Assembly: GCA_963575745.1 (NCBI GenBank) | Contig: CAUYUJ010015962.1 | Coordinates: 180,001 to 244,000, forward strand | Direction: 5' to 3' | Length of the DNA stretch: 64,000 nucleotides | Source: Prorocentrum cordatum | Taxonomy: Eukaryota > Sar > Dinophyceae > Prorocentrales > Prorocentraceae | Part shown: positions 43,600 through 58,673 of the stretch, piece after piece | Numbering within the stretch: the first letter of the stretch is position 1 | Layout: each line of letters opens with the position of its first letter | The notes under the pieces: model-generated | The model's input: the letters and a program-made list of their open reading frames with translations, nothing else | Told to the model about the DNA's origin: nothing | The model's database searches: none | Position numbers and translations under genes: made by a program

Positions 43600-44002
43600 A
43601 GGCGGTTCCCGGGGTATGAGGGCGCGTGACATTATTGGCTGTCCTTCCCCCCCTTTCCCCCTCGTTTGGGTTCCTTTGGGCTTCAGATCCGAGTGGAAGG
43701 GCGGGGGGCAGGGGGGGGGGGCCTGTGCTGGGCCCGGGGCGTGGGAGGAGGGGGGCGAGCTCACCAACGCACCCCCAGGGCCTCCAGAACGCCCGGATCT
43801 ACTCTCCGTGGCCCCGAAGAAGCCAGTCTGCCGTCAAAGCTGGCCCAAGCTGGGCTCCAACACGCCGAAGAAGCTTTAAACAAAACCAAACATTCAAACA
43901 TTGGTTGACTACTGATAGACGTAGACTTTCGTAGACGATACCAGTGTCCTAGCCACGACGCCACGACGTAATGCAAGCAAGGACAGGCGGCACGGGACAT
44001 TT
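43600..44002. other. Intronic, no feature recognised
   Basis: Mixed GC-rich sequence between the GGA tract and repeat B; nothing recognised. Confidence 0.4.
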
Positions 44003-44233
44003 GAGCAGGGACCGACCGTCCAGGCAGTTTCTATATGCCTACCACGAAGTGTTCTTACAACCCAGAAATGTTCTAAGAACAAAACAATGTTCTTAGAACA
44101 TAACCCCGATGTGTTAAAACAAGACAGTCCCAGCCAGAAATGTTCTGAGAACCTTTCGTGGGAACAACAAAAGGTTCTTCGAACATTGTTTGGTAGGCCT
44201 ACAGGGACGCCAGGACGCTTCGTCACTGCTTGA
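44003..44233 (+). repeat. Dispersed repeat B, copy 2
   Basis: Aligns along its length with 10891-11118. The central GTTCTTAGAACAT and GTTCTGAGAAC boxes are conserved. Confidence 0.75.
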
Positions 44234-45495
44234 GACATGTGCCAGCGAATGAAATAAAATGCGTGATCAAAGTACGATGTACTTTCACCCACCGCGATGT
44301 CGAAAAGCAAGCTGCCCAAACATATGTTACCTGCGCGCCGCTGTGATCCACAACGGCCAAAGATAGCTCGCTATGCCCGGCTCTGGTCTCCAATCAAAGC
44401 CGGGGGAACGAGGTGAATGGCATATCTGCTCGCAGATTCAGATGCTTTCAAGCCGTGCTAGCAGCGGCCGCTGGCAAGTCCTTAGACTGATGCGCTCAAT
44501 CGCGAGTCTGTCCAAAGTGACATTCCACATGGAAGCGACTGGCCTCGCAAAGGTCAAGCGTCCAGAGATCCAGCCGCCCGAACGAGTTCTAGAAAGTGGA
44601 ACGGGCCAATGACCAGGAATAAAAAAACACGTGGACACGCTGTCGGAAAAAATGCTCCAAACGCCGGCCCTCGTAGAGCCAGGTTCGGTAGTTGACTCCT
44701 GGCTGGCCCCGTACGGTGCGTATTTCTTCAGCTCGTGCTTGACCAGCACAATCTTTGATGTCCGTCGGCTATCACACCACATGTGCCACACCAATTTCCA
44801 CCATGCACCCTACCCAAAATCATCGCTTCTTAAGTCCAGCTTATATGAACAAGTAATGTACATTATGTCGGTTCCGTTAGATCCTTGCTGTATGAAGGCT
44901 TGAAGACGGACTTTACACCGATGGTCAATGCTACCTTGATGCATAGAGCACCCACTTCCAGGATGTTGTCGACCTGTGTTGGTGTGCGTGATCCCGCTTG
45001 GAGGTCGCGTAGTGTCACGATAGTCTGGTAGCAGTCTTCCAAATTGTGGGCTGCTGCTAGCGTTTCCACTGAGTAGCTTGAGCGTACCTACATATGGTGG
45101 GACTTGCAGGGCACGTCTACGACATGAATATCAGGCCTTCCACTTTGCGCGAGTCCACGCCCAAATAGGCGGGCACCTCTGATGCTGCGCGCCTATACCT
45201 CGTCATCGGCGTCGCCGTTGAGGCGTCGGTAGCCGGAGTCGACTTGCAGGTCCGATTCCCCCGTCGGAGTCATATCTTGGGTCGCGATTTCCTTTCGGCC
45301 TGCCTGCAATGGTTTTGAACAGATGATCCACGCAACCTGGCGCCCATGATGTATCCTCGTTTCTATATCTGAACACAGGGGATCCCTGAAAGTGGGTCAT
45401 CGGGGAGAAATTCCAAACAACGTTGAACACCAGGGGCCAACAACGCAGATTGGTCACCAGACAACCCCTTCTAAAAACACAGGAGAGTCCCGGGA
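44234..45495. other. Unassigned 1.26 kb of balanced composition
   Basis: Not low-complexity and not a repeat seen elsewhere in the window. Open stretches on the minus strand (for example 44863-45069, with LAAAHNLEDCYQTIVTLRDL, and 45203-45502) look more protein-like than most, but I recognise no family and see no linked start or splice signals. Could be a fossil of another element. Confidence 0.35.
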
Positions 45496-46129
45496 GGGGC
45501 ACTTCACTTGGACAAATACAGTGGTTACACGAGGGGGATCAACAATAATTACTCTTCAGAAATGATAGCCCAACAATAAACACAACAACAATAACCACAC
45601 CACCACCACCAACAACAACCAACAACAACAATAACAGCAAAAACAGCAACCGCAACAGCAACAGCAACTACAACAACAGCAGCAACTGCAATAACGACAA
45701 CAACCACAACAATCAGTTTAAGACTGTTCGCTCTGTTGCGCATGCGTGTCAATCAACATGTGTGTTTCCGAACCCTGGATACCCGCCCTCTTCGTCTTCG
45801 ATCGTGACCCTGTTTGGAACAATATCTCTCTTCCCTGCCAAGTGTACTTGGCGCAGCCTCAAAAGGAAGGGGGCCACTGACGGCTGTCAAGGGGCCAGGA
45901 AAGGCAGCGAGAGGGCAATCGAAGGGCTCAAATAGCAGGGCTACGAAAAAGTACCGAGGCGGCCACGAAGGCAGCGGCGGGGTCTTCGAATCCGACTGCA
46001 CTATCGCGAGGGGCAGCGGGGGGCAACGGATAACGGACGAAAAAAACAGCGAGGGGCGACTGCTGGCCTTGCCCGCCAGGGCACAAGCAACTGGGGGCCA
46101 CGACGGGCGTATGTGTGTATATATATATA

Positions 46130-46610
46130 TATATGGGCCACAAAGGGCCCACGCCAGGGCAACGAAGGTCAGCAATGGGGCCACTGAGGGCACGAGCGAC
46201 TGGGGGCCCCGAAGGGCGCATATATGGGCCACAAAGGGCAGCGACGGGGCCACTGAGGGCAGCGAGGGGGAGGCACACGGGGCAACACTTGGGCCACGAA
46301 TGTCAGCAATGGGGCCGCTGAGGGCACGAGCGACTGGGGGCCACGAAAGGCGTACATATGGGCCACAAAGGGCAGCAAGGGGGCCACTGAGGGCAGCAGC
46401 GGGGCCACGAAGGGCAGCAATGGGACCACTGAGGGCACGAGCGGCTGGGGGCCCCGAAGGGCGCATATATGGGCCACAAAGGGCAGCGAGGGGCCACTGA
46501 GGACTGCAACGGGGCCACGAAGGGCAGCGACTGGGCCACAAGGGGAGGGGCCACGAAGGGCAGCAATGAGGCACAAAGGGCGCGACCGAGCATGGGGCAC
46601 GAAGGGCATG
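46130..46610 (+). repeat. ~21-bp minisatellite, block 1
   Basis: Units like GGGCCACGAAGGGCAGCGA and GGGGCCACTGAGGGCAGCAA, preceded by (TA)n at 46115-46134. Confidence 0.8.
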
Positions 46611-47349
46611 ACCCTGACGGGCGGGACGAACGGGCGGATCGATCGTGAATTCTGCGTGATCAGCCAGGAACTTTCCAGCAAGAGCGATTCCAAAACAAAA
46701 GTATGAGGAAATCCCAAGCGAACGCGCGATTCCTGAATGGCAAGAGCGCGGCGCCTGAGCAAATTGAGAGGAAGTCTCGAGTGGGAACGCGATTCTTGAG
46801 TGAATTGCGAAGAGGTCTCAAGCAGGAGCGGGGGGCCGGAATAAGCTTCGAGAAAATATCAAGCAGGAGCCGTTGTTGTTGTAAACCGGGGGCCAAAAGG
46901 CACACTTTGAGGAGGAAGACTTTCCGTGAAAAAACCGGGTGGGACCGCCGGGAGGGGCACTTCAATTGAAAAATACAATGTGCACCAGAGGTGGGATCAA
47001 GAATTCTTATTCTGCAATGATGGGAGTTCAAGAACAACAGCAAAAATCATTTCAAGACTGTTCGCCCAATGACGCGTATTTCCTAAACGCCCGACCCTCT
47101 TCGTCTTCGACCGAACCCCTTTTGGGGGGTATGCCTTTCTTCCCTGCAGGTCGGGCCCCGGCAAGCGGCGGGGCGGCCGCGGACCGTCGGCCTGGCCAGC
47201 GACAACGCTGATCGGCGGGGCGGCCGCGGACCGTCGACCCGACCCTGAGAGCGACGGACAGGGGACCGACCACGACGACGACGACGACGTCGACGACGAC
47301 GGCGACGACGACGGCGACGACGACGACGAGCGAAAGCGAGAGAGAACGA

Positions 47350-48245
47350 CAGCAGGGCCACAAGGACACGAAGTTGGCCACGAAGGGCGACAGCGGGGAC
47401 ACGAAGGGAATGCGTATAGGGGCCACGAAGAGCGCGAACGAGCGGGGTCCACGAAGGGCATACGTATGCTGGGCCGCGGAGGGCAAGCACGGGGCCACTG
47501 AGGGCAGCAACGGGGCCACGAAGGGCAGCGAGGGGGCCACGAAGGGCGACAGCGGGACCACAACGGACAGGAAGGGGGCCACGAAGGGCGACAACGGGGC
47601 CACGAAGGGCATGCGCATGGGGCCACGACGGGCGCGAACGATCGGGGGCCACGAAGGGCAGATCATTCGGGGCCACAGGAGGCAACGACGGGGCCACTGA
47701 AGGTAGCAACTGGGCCACGTAGGACAGTGAGGGGGCCACAAACGGCGACAGCGGGGCCACGAAGGGAATGCACATGGGACCACAACGGGCGCGAACGAAC
47801 GGGGGCCACGAAGGGCATACGTATGCTGGGCCGCGGAGGGCAAGCACGGGGCCACTGAGGGCAGCAACGGGGCCACGAAGGGCAGCGAGGGGGGCCACGA
47901 AGGGCGACAGCGGGGCCACGAAGGGCATGCATATGGGGCCACCGCGGGCGCGAACGAGCGGGGGCAACGAAAGGCATACATATCTGGGGCCACGAAAAGC
48001 AGCGAGGGGGCGGCCGCGAAGGGCTGCAACGAGGCCACGAAGGGCTGCGACGGGGCCACAAAGGGCAGCGAGGGGGCCACGAAGAGCTGCAACGGGGCCA
48101 CGAAGGATAGCGAGGAGGCCACGAGGGGCTGCAACAGGGCCGCGAAGGGCAGCGAGGGGGCCACGAAGGGCTGCAACGGGGCCACGAAACAAAGCGAGGG
48201 GGCCACGAAGGGCTGCAACGGGGGCACGAAGGGCAGCGAGATCCC
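47350..48245 (+). repeat. ~21-bp minisatellite, block 2
   Basis: Same GGGGCCACGAAGGGC core for about 900 bp. (CGA)n at 47270-47330 precedes it. Several long frames across it come from the period being a multiple of three. Confidence 0.8.
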
Positions 48246-48520
48246 GATTCTGGTAATATGTGAGGGAGTCCTAAACGTGAGCGCGACTCCTGGGTGCCTG
48301 GGTGTCGGGAGCGCGGCGCTGGAATAAATTACAAGAATTTCCACCGCAAGGACGCTATTCTTCAGTAAGTTCCAAGCAAGTCTCCAGCGAAAGCGCGACT
48401 CCAGAGCGCTGGGAGAGCGATTCCTGAATACAGTGCAAGGAAGTCCCCAGCGAGAGCGCGATTCCTGAATAACGTGCAAGGACGTCTCGGGCAGGAGCGG
48501 GCGTCCTGGCTAAATTGTGA
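48245..48520 (+). repeat. ~42-bp subrepeats of the satellite
   Basis: Units reading GCGAGAGCGCGATTCCTGAA followed by TA.A.TG.AAGGAAGTC.C; about six in a row here, and again at 46690-46870, 49530-49700, 52270-52470, 53170-53390, 54070-54260 and 56170-56420. Confidence 0.75.
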
Positions 48521-48702
48521 GGATGTCGCAGGCGGGAGCAGTTGTTGTTGTAACCTGGGGGGCCAACGAGACGGTTTGACCCTCAAGACTTTCCCTGATA
48601 AAAAAACAGGGTGCGAGCCCCAGGAATGGCACTTCAATCGAGAAAAAACATTGTGCACTGGAAAGGGGGGATCAACAAAAAACATGATTCAGAAATGCTT
48701 TT

Positions 48703-48727
48703 TCAACAACAACAACAACAACAACAA

Positions 48728-48784
<57 letters not shown>

Positions 48785-48806
48785 CAACAACAACAACAAC
48801 AACAAG
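48703..48806 (+). repeat. (CAA)n(CAG)n(CAA)n microsatellite
   Basis: About 100 bp of glutamine-codon-like triplets, the purest of the CAA/CAG runs that mark each satellite copy. Confidence 0.95.
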
Positions 48807-49735
48807 CATGCTAAGACTGTTCCATCCGATCTGGCCGCGTGCCATTCTACACGTCAGAGTGAGGGTGCCGAACGGTCATTCATTGTCCCTGGGTGCGTGG
48901 CTGAAGTGGGGATCCGGGGTGGAAGTCACACGCGAGAGCGAGATTGGGAATACATTGCCAGGCAGCACCGGGCGGGAGCCGTTCTTGTGGTAACTCGGGG
49001 GACAGGTGCTCATTTTGGTGACACCTCACTACTGGTATAAAAACAGGGCGCGAGCGTTGAGAGGAGCACATTACGTGAACATGCACTGGTCACTGGAGCG
49101 GGGGTCAACAATAACCATTGTTTTTAGAAATGCAAAAGCCAACAACAGGAACAACACCAGCAGCAACAACAACGCCACCCATTTTAAGAATGGTCGCTCC
49201 GATCAAATCGCGTGCCATTCAACGCGTTTTTGCCAAACCCCTGGTACCCGCCCTATTCAGATTCGATCGTCCGCCCTTGGGGGTATACCTTTCTTACCTG
49301 CAACGTGTAGTTGGCGCTGCCCATCAGACAACGGAAGAAGGGGCGGATGGACGGGGAAGGGAGAAGGATGGAGCACGCGAGAGAGTTGCAGGAGGGGGCA
49401 AGAGCAAAACAACACGTGGTAGAAACAAACGGTCAGATCGGGAGGGCAGACCCATAGCGTGTGGGTCGGGAAGGCGGGCCCAGGTATCCAGGTCGAGCAG
49501 GCGGGTTGCTGAAGCGTGAGGCCCGCATGAGAATCGCGAGGAAATCTCGAACGATAACGCGATTCCCAAGTAAACCGCGAAACAAGCCAGCGCGAATGCG
49601 TGATTCCTGCGTGTCGACGGCACAGCGCTGGAATAAAGTGTGAAAAAATCCAACGCGAGAGCGCGGTTCCTGTTGTTTGAAGTCCTTATGAAGAAGTACC
49701 AGGCGGGAGCCGTTGCTGTTGCAGTTCGGGGGGGG

Positions 49736-51621
<1,886 letters not shown>

Positions 51622-54600
51622 GGGTGCGAGCTCCAGGAGGGGCACTTCAATTGAAAACTGCAACGTGTCCCAGCAGGAAGGGATCAACAAACACTAGCCT
51701 GTACAAGTGAGTGTGCAACAACAGCAACCTCAACAAGTGCTACAACAACAGCAGCAGTCGCATCACCAGAACAACGACGATCACCACAACCACAACACGA
51801 TACAACACCAACAGCATTTATGCTAAGACTGTTCGCTCGGACCTGCTCGCGTGTGATCCAACACACATAGCGTGAACCCTCGATGCACGCCCTCCGCGCC
51901 CACGATCTCAGCATGGTGTGCATTCTTCTGACCTTCAACGTGCTATTGGTGCAGCCCCCCAGGGCGGGGGAACGGAGGGCGGATGGAAGGAAGGGACAAG
52001 GGGGAGGGAGGAGGAGGAGGAGGAGGAGGAGGAGGAGGAGGAGGAGGGGGAGGAGGGGGAGGAGGGGGAGGGGGAGGGAGGAGGATGGAGCACGAGAGAG
52101 AATAGCGGAAAAGGGAGAGAAGGCGGGCCATAGGAGCAGAGAACCACGCTGCAGACCCAGACGGACAAACATCGGGCGGGGGCAGACCCTGACACGGGCG
52201 GGGCAGGAAGGCGGGCGCCCGGGCGCCCGGGTCGAGCACAGGCGGGCTGCTGACGCGCGAGGCCCGCATGAGAATCGCGAGGACGTCTCGAGCGACAGCC
52301 CGATTCTCGAGTAAGCCGTAAGGAAGTTGAACAGCGAAAGAGTGTGATTCCTGTTTGTCGATGGGAGCCGCGTCTGCATACGTTGGAAGTCCGATGCGAG
52401 AGCGCGATCCCTGCATACAAAGTGTGTGGAGGTCCCGCGCGAGAGAGCGACTTGGGAATTCATTGTGGGTATCAGGCGGGAGCCGCTGATGTTATAGTTC
52501 GGACCCAACATCGGAAACTTTCCCTGAAGATGAACTCGGTGCGAGCCCCGAGGGGGGGGCTTCAGTTGAACGAACAGAGGGGGCATCGGAGGGAAGGCTC
52601 AACAATAATTGTGAAGGAGTATCAGGCGGAAGCCGCTGATGCTGTAAACTGGTAGCCAAATGGACAGCCGTGTGAAACCACGCTTGCCCCTGTGAAAAAA
52701 AACGGGGTGCGAGCTCGGGGAGGAGCACGTCAACTCAAACAGACCATGGTCACAAGAAAGGAGCAACTAGGATCATGACTCTGTAATGGGGGCTCCACAC
52801 AAACAACAACATCAACAACAACAATAACAACAATCAGCATTTGAGACTGCTCGCCCCTATCTGCTCGCGCGCCATTCGACGCGCATATCATGCACCCTCG
52901 ATGCCCGTCCTCTTCGTCCTCGATCGTACACCCTCGGGGTACATCTATTTCTTGCCTGCAACGCGTAATTGGTGCAGCCCCCAAAGCAAGGGAACAGAGG
53001 AGGGATGGATAAGGGGAGGGAGAAGGATGGATGGAACACAGAATTAGCAGGAGGGGGGCTAGGAGCAGAAAACACATGGCAGAACCGCACGTGCAAATCT
53101 GGCGGGCAGACCCTCGCGGGCAGACGGGGAGGCGGGCCCAGGCGGCCAGGTCGAGCAGACGGGGGATGCTGAAGCGTGCGTTCTTCATACATCGTGAGGA
53201 AGTCTCGAGCAATGGCGCGAGTCCCGAATAAATCCGGATAAATCCACAGCACGAGCGCGATTCCTGGGTGTCGAGGGCGCGGCGTCTGAATAAATGGCAA
53301 GGGAGCCCCGTGCGAGAGCGCGATTCCAGCATACATTGTAGAGCAACCTCGCGCGGGATTGCAACTTGGGAATACACGTATCAAGCTGGAACCGCTGTTG
53401 TTTCAAGCCCGGTGCCAGGGGCGCAGTTTGGGGGCCCTTCAATTTCCAATGCAAAAAGCTGGGGGCGAGCCCCAGGAGAAGCACTAGAATTGAAAGAGTA
53501 CGATGGTTACAAGACGGGGGGATCAACCATAACTGTTCTTGAGAAGTGAGAATGCTGCAGCAACAACAACAACGACGACGAGGCCAGCAACAACAATAAC
53601 GACCACAACAGCAACAGCAGCAACACGAACAGCAACAGCAGCAACCAGAACCTTAACAACATCAACAACAGCAACAGCAACGACAACAACAAGAACAACA
53701 GTAGCAGCAACAACACGATCAACACCAACAGCAATAACAACAATCATGTTAAGACTGCTCGCTCCTATGCGCTCGCGTGCCATTCAACACGTGAAATCCG
53801 AACGCCCGGTACCCGCCCACTTCTTCTTCGATCGTATCCCCTGGGGAAATACCTACCTTACCTGCCACGTGCATTTAGTGCAGCCCCAAAAACAAAAGAT
53901 GAGAGGACAGATGAAAGGTTAAGGTAGCAGGATGGAGCATGTGAGAGATTTGCAGGAGTGGGGACTAGGAGCAAAAAAGCGCGGCAGAACCAGACAGACA
54001 AATCGGGCGGGTCAGGAAGGCGGGCCCAAGCGGCCAGGTCGAGCAGGCGGGTTGCTGAAGCATGAGTCCAGCATGAATCGCGAGGACATCGCAAGCGATA
54101 GTGCGACTCTCAAGTAAATCGTGAGAAAGGCCAAAGCGAGGGCGCAACGTCTGAGGAAGTCCCACGTGAGCGCGCGATTCCTGCATAAATTGTGTGGAGG
54201 TCCCGTACGAGAGCGCGACTTGGGAATACACTGTGAGGGAGTACCAGGCGGGAGCCGCTGATGTAATGGTTCGGACCCAACACCGCAAACTTTATCTGAA
54301 CAGAAACTGGGTGCGAGACCCGAGGGGGGCACTTCAATTGAAAGAGCACAGTGTGCACCAGAGGGAAGGATCAACAATAATTAGCCTCCAAGGATGAGTA
54401 CCCAACAACAACAATAAGAAGAAACACAACAACAGCAACAACATTAAATAATGTACGACTGTTCGTTCTTGTTTGCTCGCGTGTCACTCAACATGAATAA
54501 CCCACATCCTCGGTACCCGCCTCTTCGTCTTCGATCGTACCCCCTCTGGGGTAATGGGTAATATCGTCCTTACCTGCCAGGTGCAGTTGGCGCAGCCCCT

Positions 54601-54659
54601 CAAACCAGGGGAAGGGAGGAGGAAAGAGACAAGGGGGATTGAGAAGGATGTGAGGAAAC

Positions 54660-54950
54660 CATAAAGTACCGATACCGCTAATCCCCGGACCTCTCCCGGG
54701 GTGCGTTCTGATCAGAATTTCGAGGCGAATCTAGCGGTGGCGACGAGGGCCTCGCAGGAGGCCCAAAAAGGGAAGAACGGGCGAGGGGGTAGAGGTCAGA
54801 GGTTGTGCGGTGAGATCCCAGTGGAACGGAGACCCAACCCGGAAATCGTTTCGTTTCGTTCGTGTCTTGCGTGCGGGCGAGGCGGGCGCGCGAGAGGAAA
54901 AGAACCCGCCGTTGCTAGGGCGAAGTCGAGACGAATGATTCTCCCCCGCC
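54660..54950. other. Intronic, small dispersed repeat
   Basis: 54690-54757 resembles 20810-20875 (GCGGTGGCGACGAGGGCCTC). The rest is unassigned. Confidence 0.4.
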
Positions 54951-54954
54951 CGCC

Positions 54955-55935
54955 CGTCTGGCGGTGCCTCGCGGTGTCCCGCGGTGTCCCGTGGTGTACC
55001 GTGGTGTCCGCCGTTGCTAGGGCGAAGCCAAAACAAATGATCCTCCCCCGCCCGCCCGTCCGTCCGTCCGTCCGGCGGTGGCTCGCGGTGGCTCGCGGTG
55101 TCCCGTGGTGTCCCGTGGTGTCCCGTGATGTCCCGTGGTGTCCCGTGATGTCCCGTTGAGTGAGATCGATAGTTAGATTGATAGTGAGATCGATACCAAG
55201 ATCGATGCGGTGCCCCGAGGTGTCCCGTGGTGTCCCAAAAAGTGAGATCGATAATGAGATCGGTTGTGAGAGCGACAGGTGTCACGTAGTGTCCCATTGA
55301 GTGAGATCGATAGTGAGATCGATCCTGAGATCGATGTGGTGCCCCGAGGTGTCCTGTGGTGTCCCGTGGTGTCTCAAAAATGAAATCGATTGTGAGATCG
55401 ATGCTGAGAGCGACAGGTGCCCCGAGGTGTCCCGTGGTGTCCCGTTGAGTGAGATCGATAGTGAGATCGATAAAGTGATCGATAGTGAGATCGATGTGGT
55501 TTCCCGAGGTGTCCCGTGGTATCCTATGGTGCCCCGTTGAGTAAGATCGATAGTGAGATCGATAGTGAGACCGATATTGAGATTGAGAGGTGTCTCACGG
55601 TGTCCCGTTGTAGCCCGTGGTAGCCCGTGGTGACCCGTTGAGTGAGATCGATAGTCAAATCGGTAGTGAGATCGCCAAGTGTCCCGCGGTGTCCTATGGT
55701 GTCCCGTTGAGTGAGATCGATAGTCAAATCGGTAGTGAGACCGATAGTGAGATTGAGAGGTGTCCCACGGTGTCCCGTGGTGACCCGTGGTGGCCTGTTG
55801 TGTCCCGTGGTGTCCCGTTGAGTGAGATCTATACTGAGATCGATACTGAGATCGGCAAATGTCCCGTGGTGTCCCCTGGTATCCCGTGGTGTCCCGTGGT
55901 GTCCCGTTGAGTGAGATTGATAATGAGATCGATTG
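54955..55935 (+). repeat. TGTCCCGTGG / GAGATCGATA compound tandem repeat
   Basis: About 1 kb alternating two modules: GGTGTCCCGTGGTGTCCCG and GTGAGATCGATAGTGAGATC. Higher-order period roughly 130-150 bp, marked by CCCGTTGAGTGAGATCGATA near 55152, 55290, 55450, 55535, 55627, 55706, 55816 and 55900. Confidence 0.85.
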
Positions 55936-56574
55936 AGTCATAGTTTGGTGCCCCCCCTTCTACACCCCACACACACACACACAAACTCCGTATCACCTGA
56001 AGGGTGGTCGTATAGGTATGGGTACCTTTTCCTCCTCCGAGGATGGAGAATGAGAGAGATTTGCGGGAGGGGGGTCAAGCGCAAGAGCACAAGCGGCAAA
56101 ACCGCACGGGCTGGTCAGGCGGGCGGACCATTACGGGAAAGACGGGCCGGCGGGCCCAGACGGCTGGGTTCAGCGGGCGGGGCGCTGAAGCGTCAAATCG
56201 ACGTCAATCGCAAGGAAGTTTCGAGCAATAGCTCGATTACCAGGAAAACCGAGAAGAAATCCAAAAAGCGAGAGCGTGATTCCTGAGTGTCGAGGGCACG
56301 GCGCCGCAGTAAAGTGTAAGGAGGTACCACGCCAGAGCGCGCTTCCTGCATAGACTGTGTGGAGGTCCCAGGCGAGAGCGCGAGTTTGAAATACACTGTG
56401 AGGACATATCAAGCGGGAACCACTGTTGCTGTAGCCGGGGGGCCAACAACACCGCTTGAGCACAAACACTTTCCCTGACAAAAATCCGTGTGCGAGCCCC
56501 GAGGGGCAACTTCAATTAAAACACACAATGTGCACCAGTGGGGAGAGATCAACCATAAGATTATTCTGGAGTGA

Positions 56575-57418
56575 GAGCTCAACATCAACATCATCATCAC
56601 CACCACCATCATCAGCATCAGCATCAGCAGCAGCAGCATGATGCTACTCGTCATCATGATCAGCAGAGTCGTCATCAAAAGCATCATCATCCTTATCATC
56701 ATCAGCCTGATAAGAATCATCATCGCCAGTATCGGAACCTTCGTCATTAATATAATCATAATATCAAGCCTCATCGACAGCACCATCAAAATCGTCATCA
56801 TCGTCCGAACCCCTATCAACAGCCACATCAGCATCGCAGCCTCATCCTCGTCCTAGCCATCATGACCATGCTGGTCGGTATCATCTTCCTCCGAATCAGC
56901 ATCATGAACCTAATGATCACAATTGCCGCCAATACAACTTAGCAATACCACCACCAGAATCATCGACCTCGTCATCATCGCCTACAGTAGCAACAGCCGT
57001 ACCATCATCACCATCATCAGCATCCTCATCACCAGCGTCGACATCATCGTCAGCAGCGGCACTATCATCATCAGCACCGTCAGAACCAGCATCATCACCA
57101 CCAGCATCACCCAGACCAAGATTATGATGCTCCTCCTCATGCGCATCCTGGTCGTCATCACCATCAACACCAGCAACATCATCATCAGCATTATCATGAT
57201 CATCAGCATCATCATCATCAGTAGCAGCATCATCATCAGCACCATCAGCATCAACATCATCAGCATCCTCATCATCAGCCGCATAGTCGTCATCATACTG
57301 ATGATCACCACCAACAACATCATCAACATCATCACCATCGCCATCACCATCACCGTCACCATCACCATCACCATCACCATCATCATCACCATCACCATCA
57401 TCATCATCATCAGCATCC

Positions 57419-57471
<53 letters not shown>

Positions 57472-57480
57472 TGCCTCGTC
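56575..57480. repeat. TCA/ATC microsatellite tract (~0.9 kb)
   Basis: CATCATCAG words throughout with a purer run at 57350-57475. 57481-57800 after it is balanced sequence without a recognised gene. Confidence 0.93.
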
Positions 57481-57799
57481 TTCTCCCTGGGCTCTCCCAA
57501 AACGATCGGACGCATCTGAGAACAGCCATTCATCTGCAGATACTGTGAGGCACCTCTTCCTAAGCCTCCAGAAGCATCCGATGACGTCACAACACATGGG
57601 ATAACCTCCGATGACTTTCCATAAACGCCTTCCTCGGCCTCATCCTTGCCACCCCACGCTCTCTGCAAAATGGTCTGAGAGAGCTTTCGGTCAGCCCAAA
57701 TTGAGCCCGAGAGAAATGCGTGACCGCTGGTGTGAGGGCGCAAATGGAGAGCAGGAGACATCATGACCCGCGAGGGCATCAAGGTGGGCACGGCGGCAG

Positions 57800-57900
57800 G
57801 GCTACGGCCTGCAAAACCTCCTCCTCCTCCTCCTGCTCCTCCTCATGCTCCTCCTCCTCCTCCTCCTCTTCGGCCACCTCCTCGTCTAGGATGGGGAGGA
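57800..57900 (+). repeat. CTCCTC run near M16 exon
   Basis: CTCCTCCTCC with CTCATG interruptions about 70 bp from the M16 exon end at 57968. Acidic Glu runs on the minus strand are artefacts of this tract. Confidence 0.7.
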
Positions 57901-57967
57901 GGATGAGGACCTCATCCTCATTCTCCCCCCCGAGGCCGTCCAGCCCTCCGGCGAGGCCCCTGGGGAC

Positions 57968-58051
57968 CTGCTTGAAGGCGTCGTACGACTGCTCGGGGTG
58001 CATCACCACGTGGTCGAAGACGTCGCTGGTCATGATGAAGTTCAAGTGGTC
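57968..58051 (-). CDS. M16 peptidase exon 2 of those seen
   Basis: 84 nt (28 codons), phase 0/0, beginning DHLNFIMTSD and ending SYDAFKQ. This is the M16 block equivalent to the plant DNLDFIM-SDALGHTVM segment. Acceptor CCCAG|GAC, donor CAG|GTCCCC. It is embedded in low-complexity DNA: a TCA tract to the left and CCT-rich DNA to the right. The intron that follows is about 14.6 kb and holds the 45-57 kb satellite, an E-type element and large microsatellites. Confidence 0.85.
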
Positions 58052-58204
58052 CTGGGAGGCCCACAAAAGGCCCAAAAGGTCATGCCCAGAGAGAAGGCGA
58101 GGGGACGAGGAGCGAGGTGGAGAGAAAGGAGGTGGGAAGGGAGACGGGGGGATGGGGAGAGGGAACAAAAACAGGAGACAACGTTGGCGACAAGCAATTG
58201 CACT

Positions 58205-58623
58205 CGAGATCCAGCCCGTCCCTCACCATCATCCCTCCTTCTACTCCTCTTCATCCTCCCCGTCAGGTTCCTCCTCCTACTTCTCACCATCCTACCTATT
58301 ATCATCGTCCCCCTCCCTCCCTTAGCCTCCTCCGCCTCGTCATTCCTCTTCCACTTCTGCTTTCTCCTCCCGTATCCGCCCTGATCCCCGATCCATGGCC
58401 CTCCTCCTCCACCCTCTTCCTCCTCCTCCTTCCCCTGCTCCTCCTCCACATGATCCTCCGTCTTCTCATCCCTCGACCGTCCTCCTCATCGTCCTCTTCC
58501 TCCTCTCATCAGCATTGTCATCAGCAGCGGTATCCTCATTATTGAAATCATCATCAGCATCAGCTCAATCAGCATCCAATCATCATCCACATCATTCATC
58601 ATCATCATCATCATCATCAGCAG

Positions 58624-58673
<50 letters not shown>

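Noticed and set aside
44438-45502. Minus-strand frames that look somewhat protein-like
   Set aside because: No recognised motif, start context or splice linkage; recorded only as an unassigned region.
57481-57800. Possible extra exon (minus) with SGSIWADRKLSQTILQ
   Set aside because: It lies inside the intron between two M16 exons that already join in phase. No family match and no convincing AG|G with a fitting donor.
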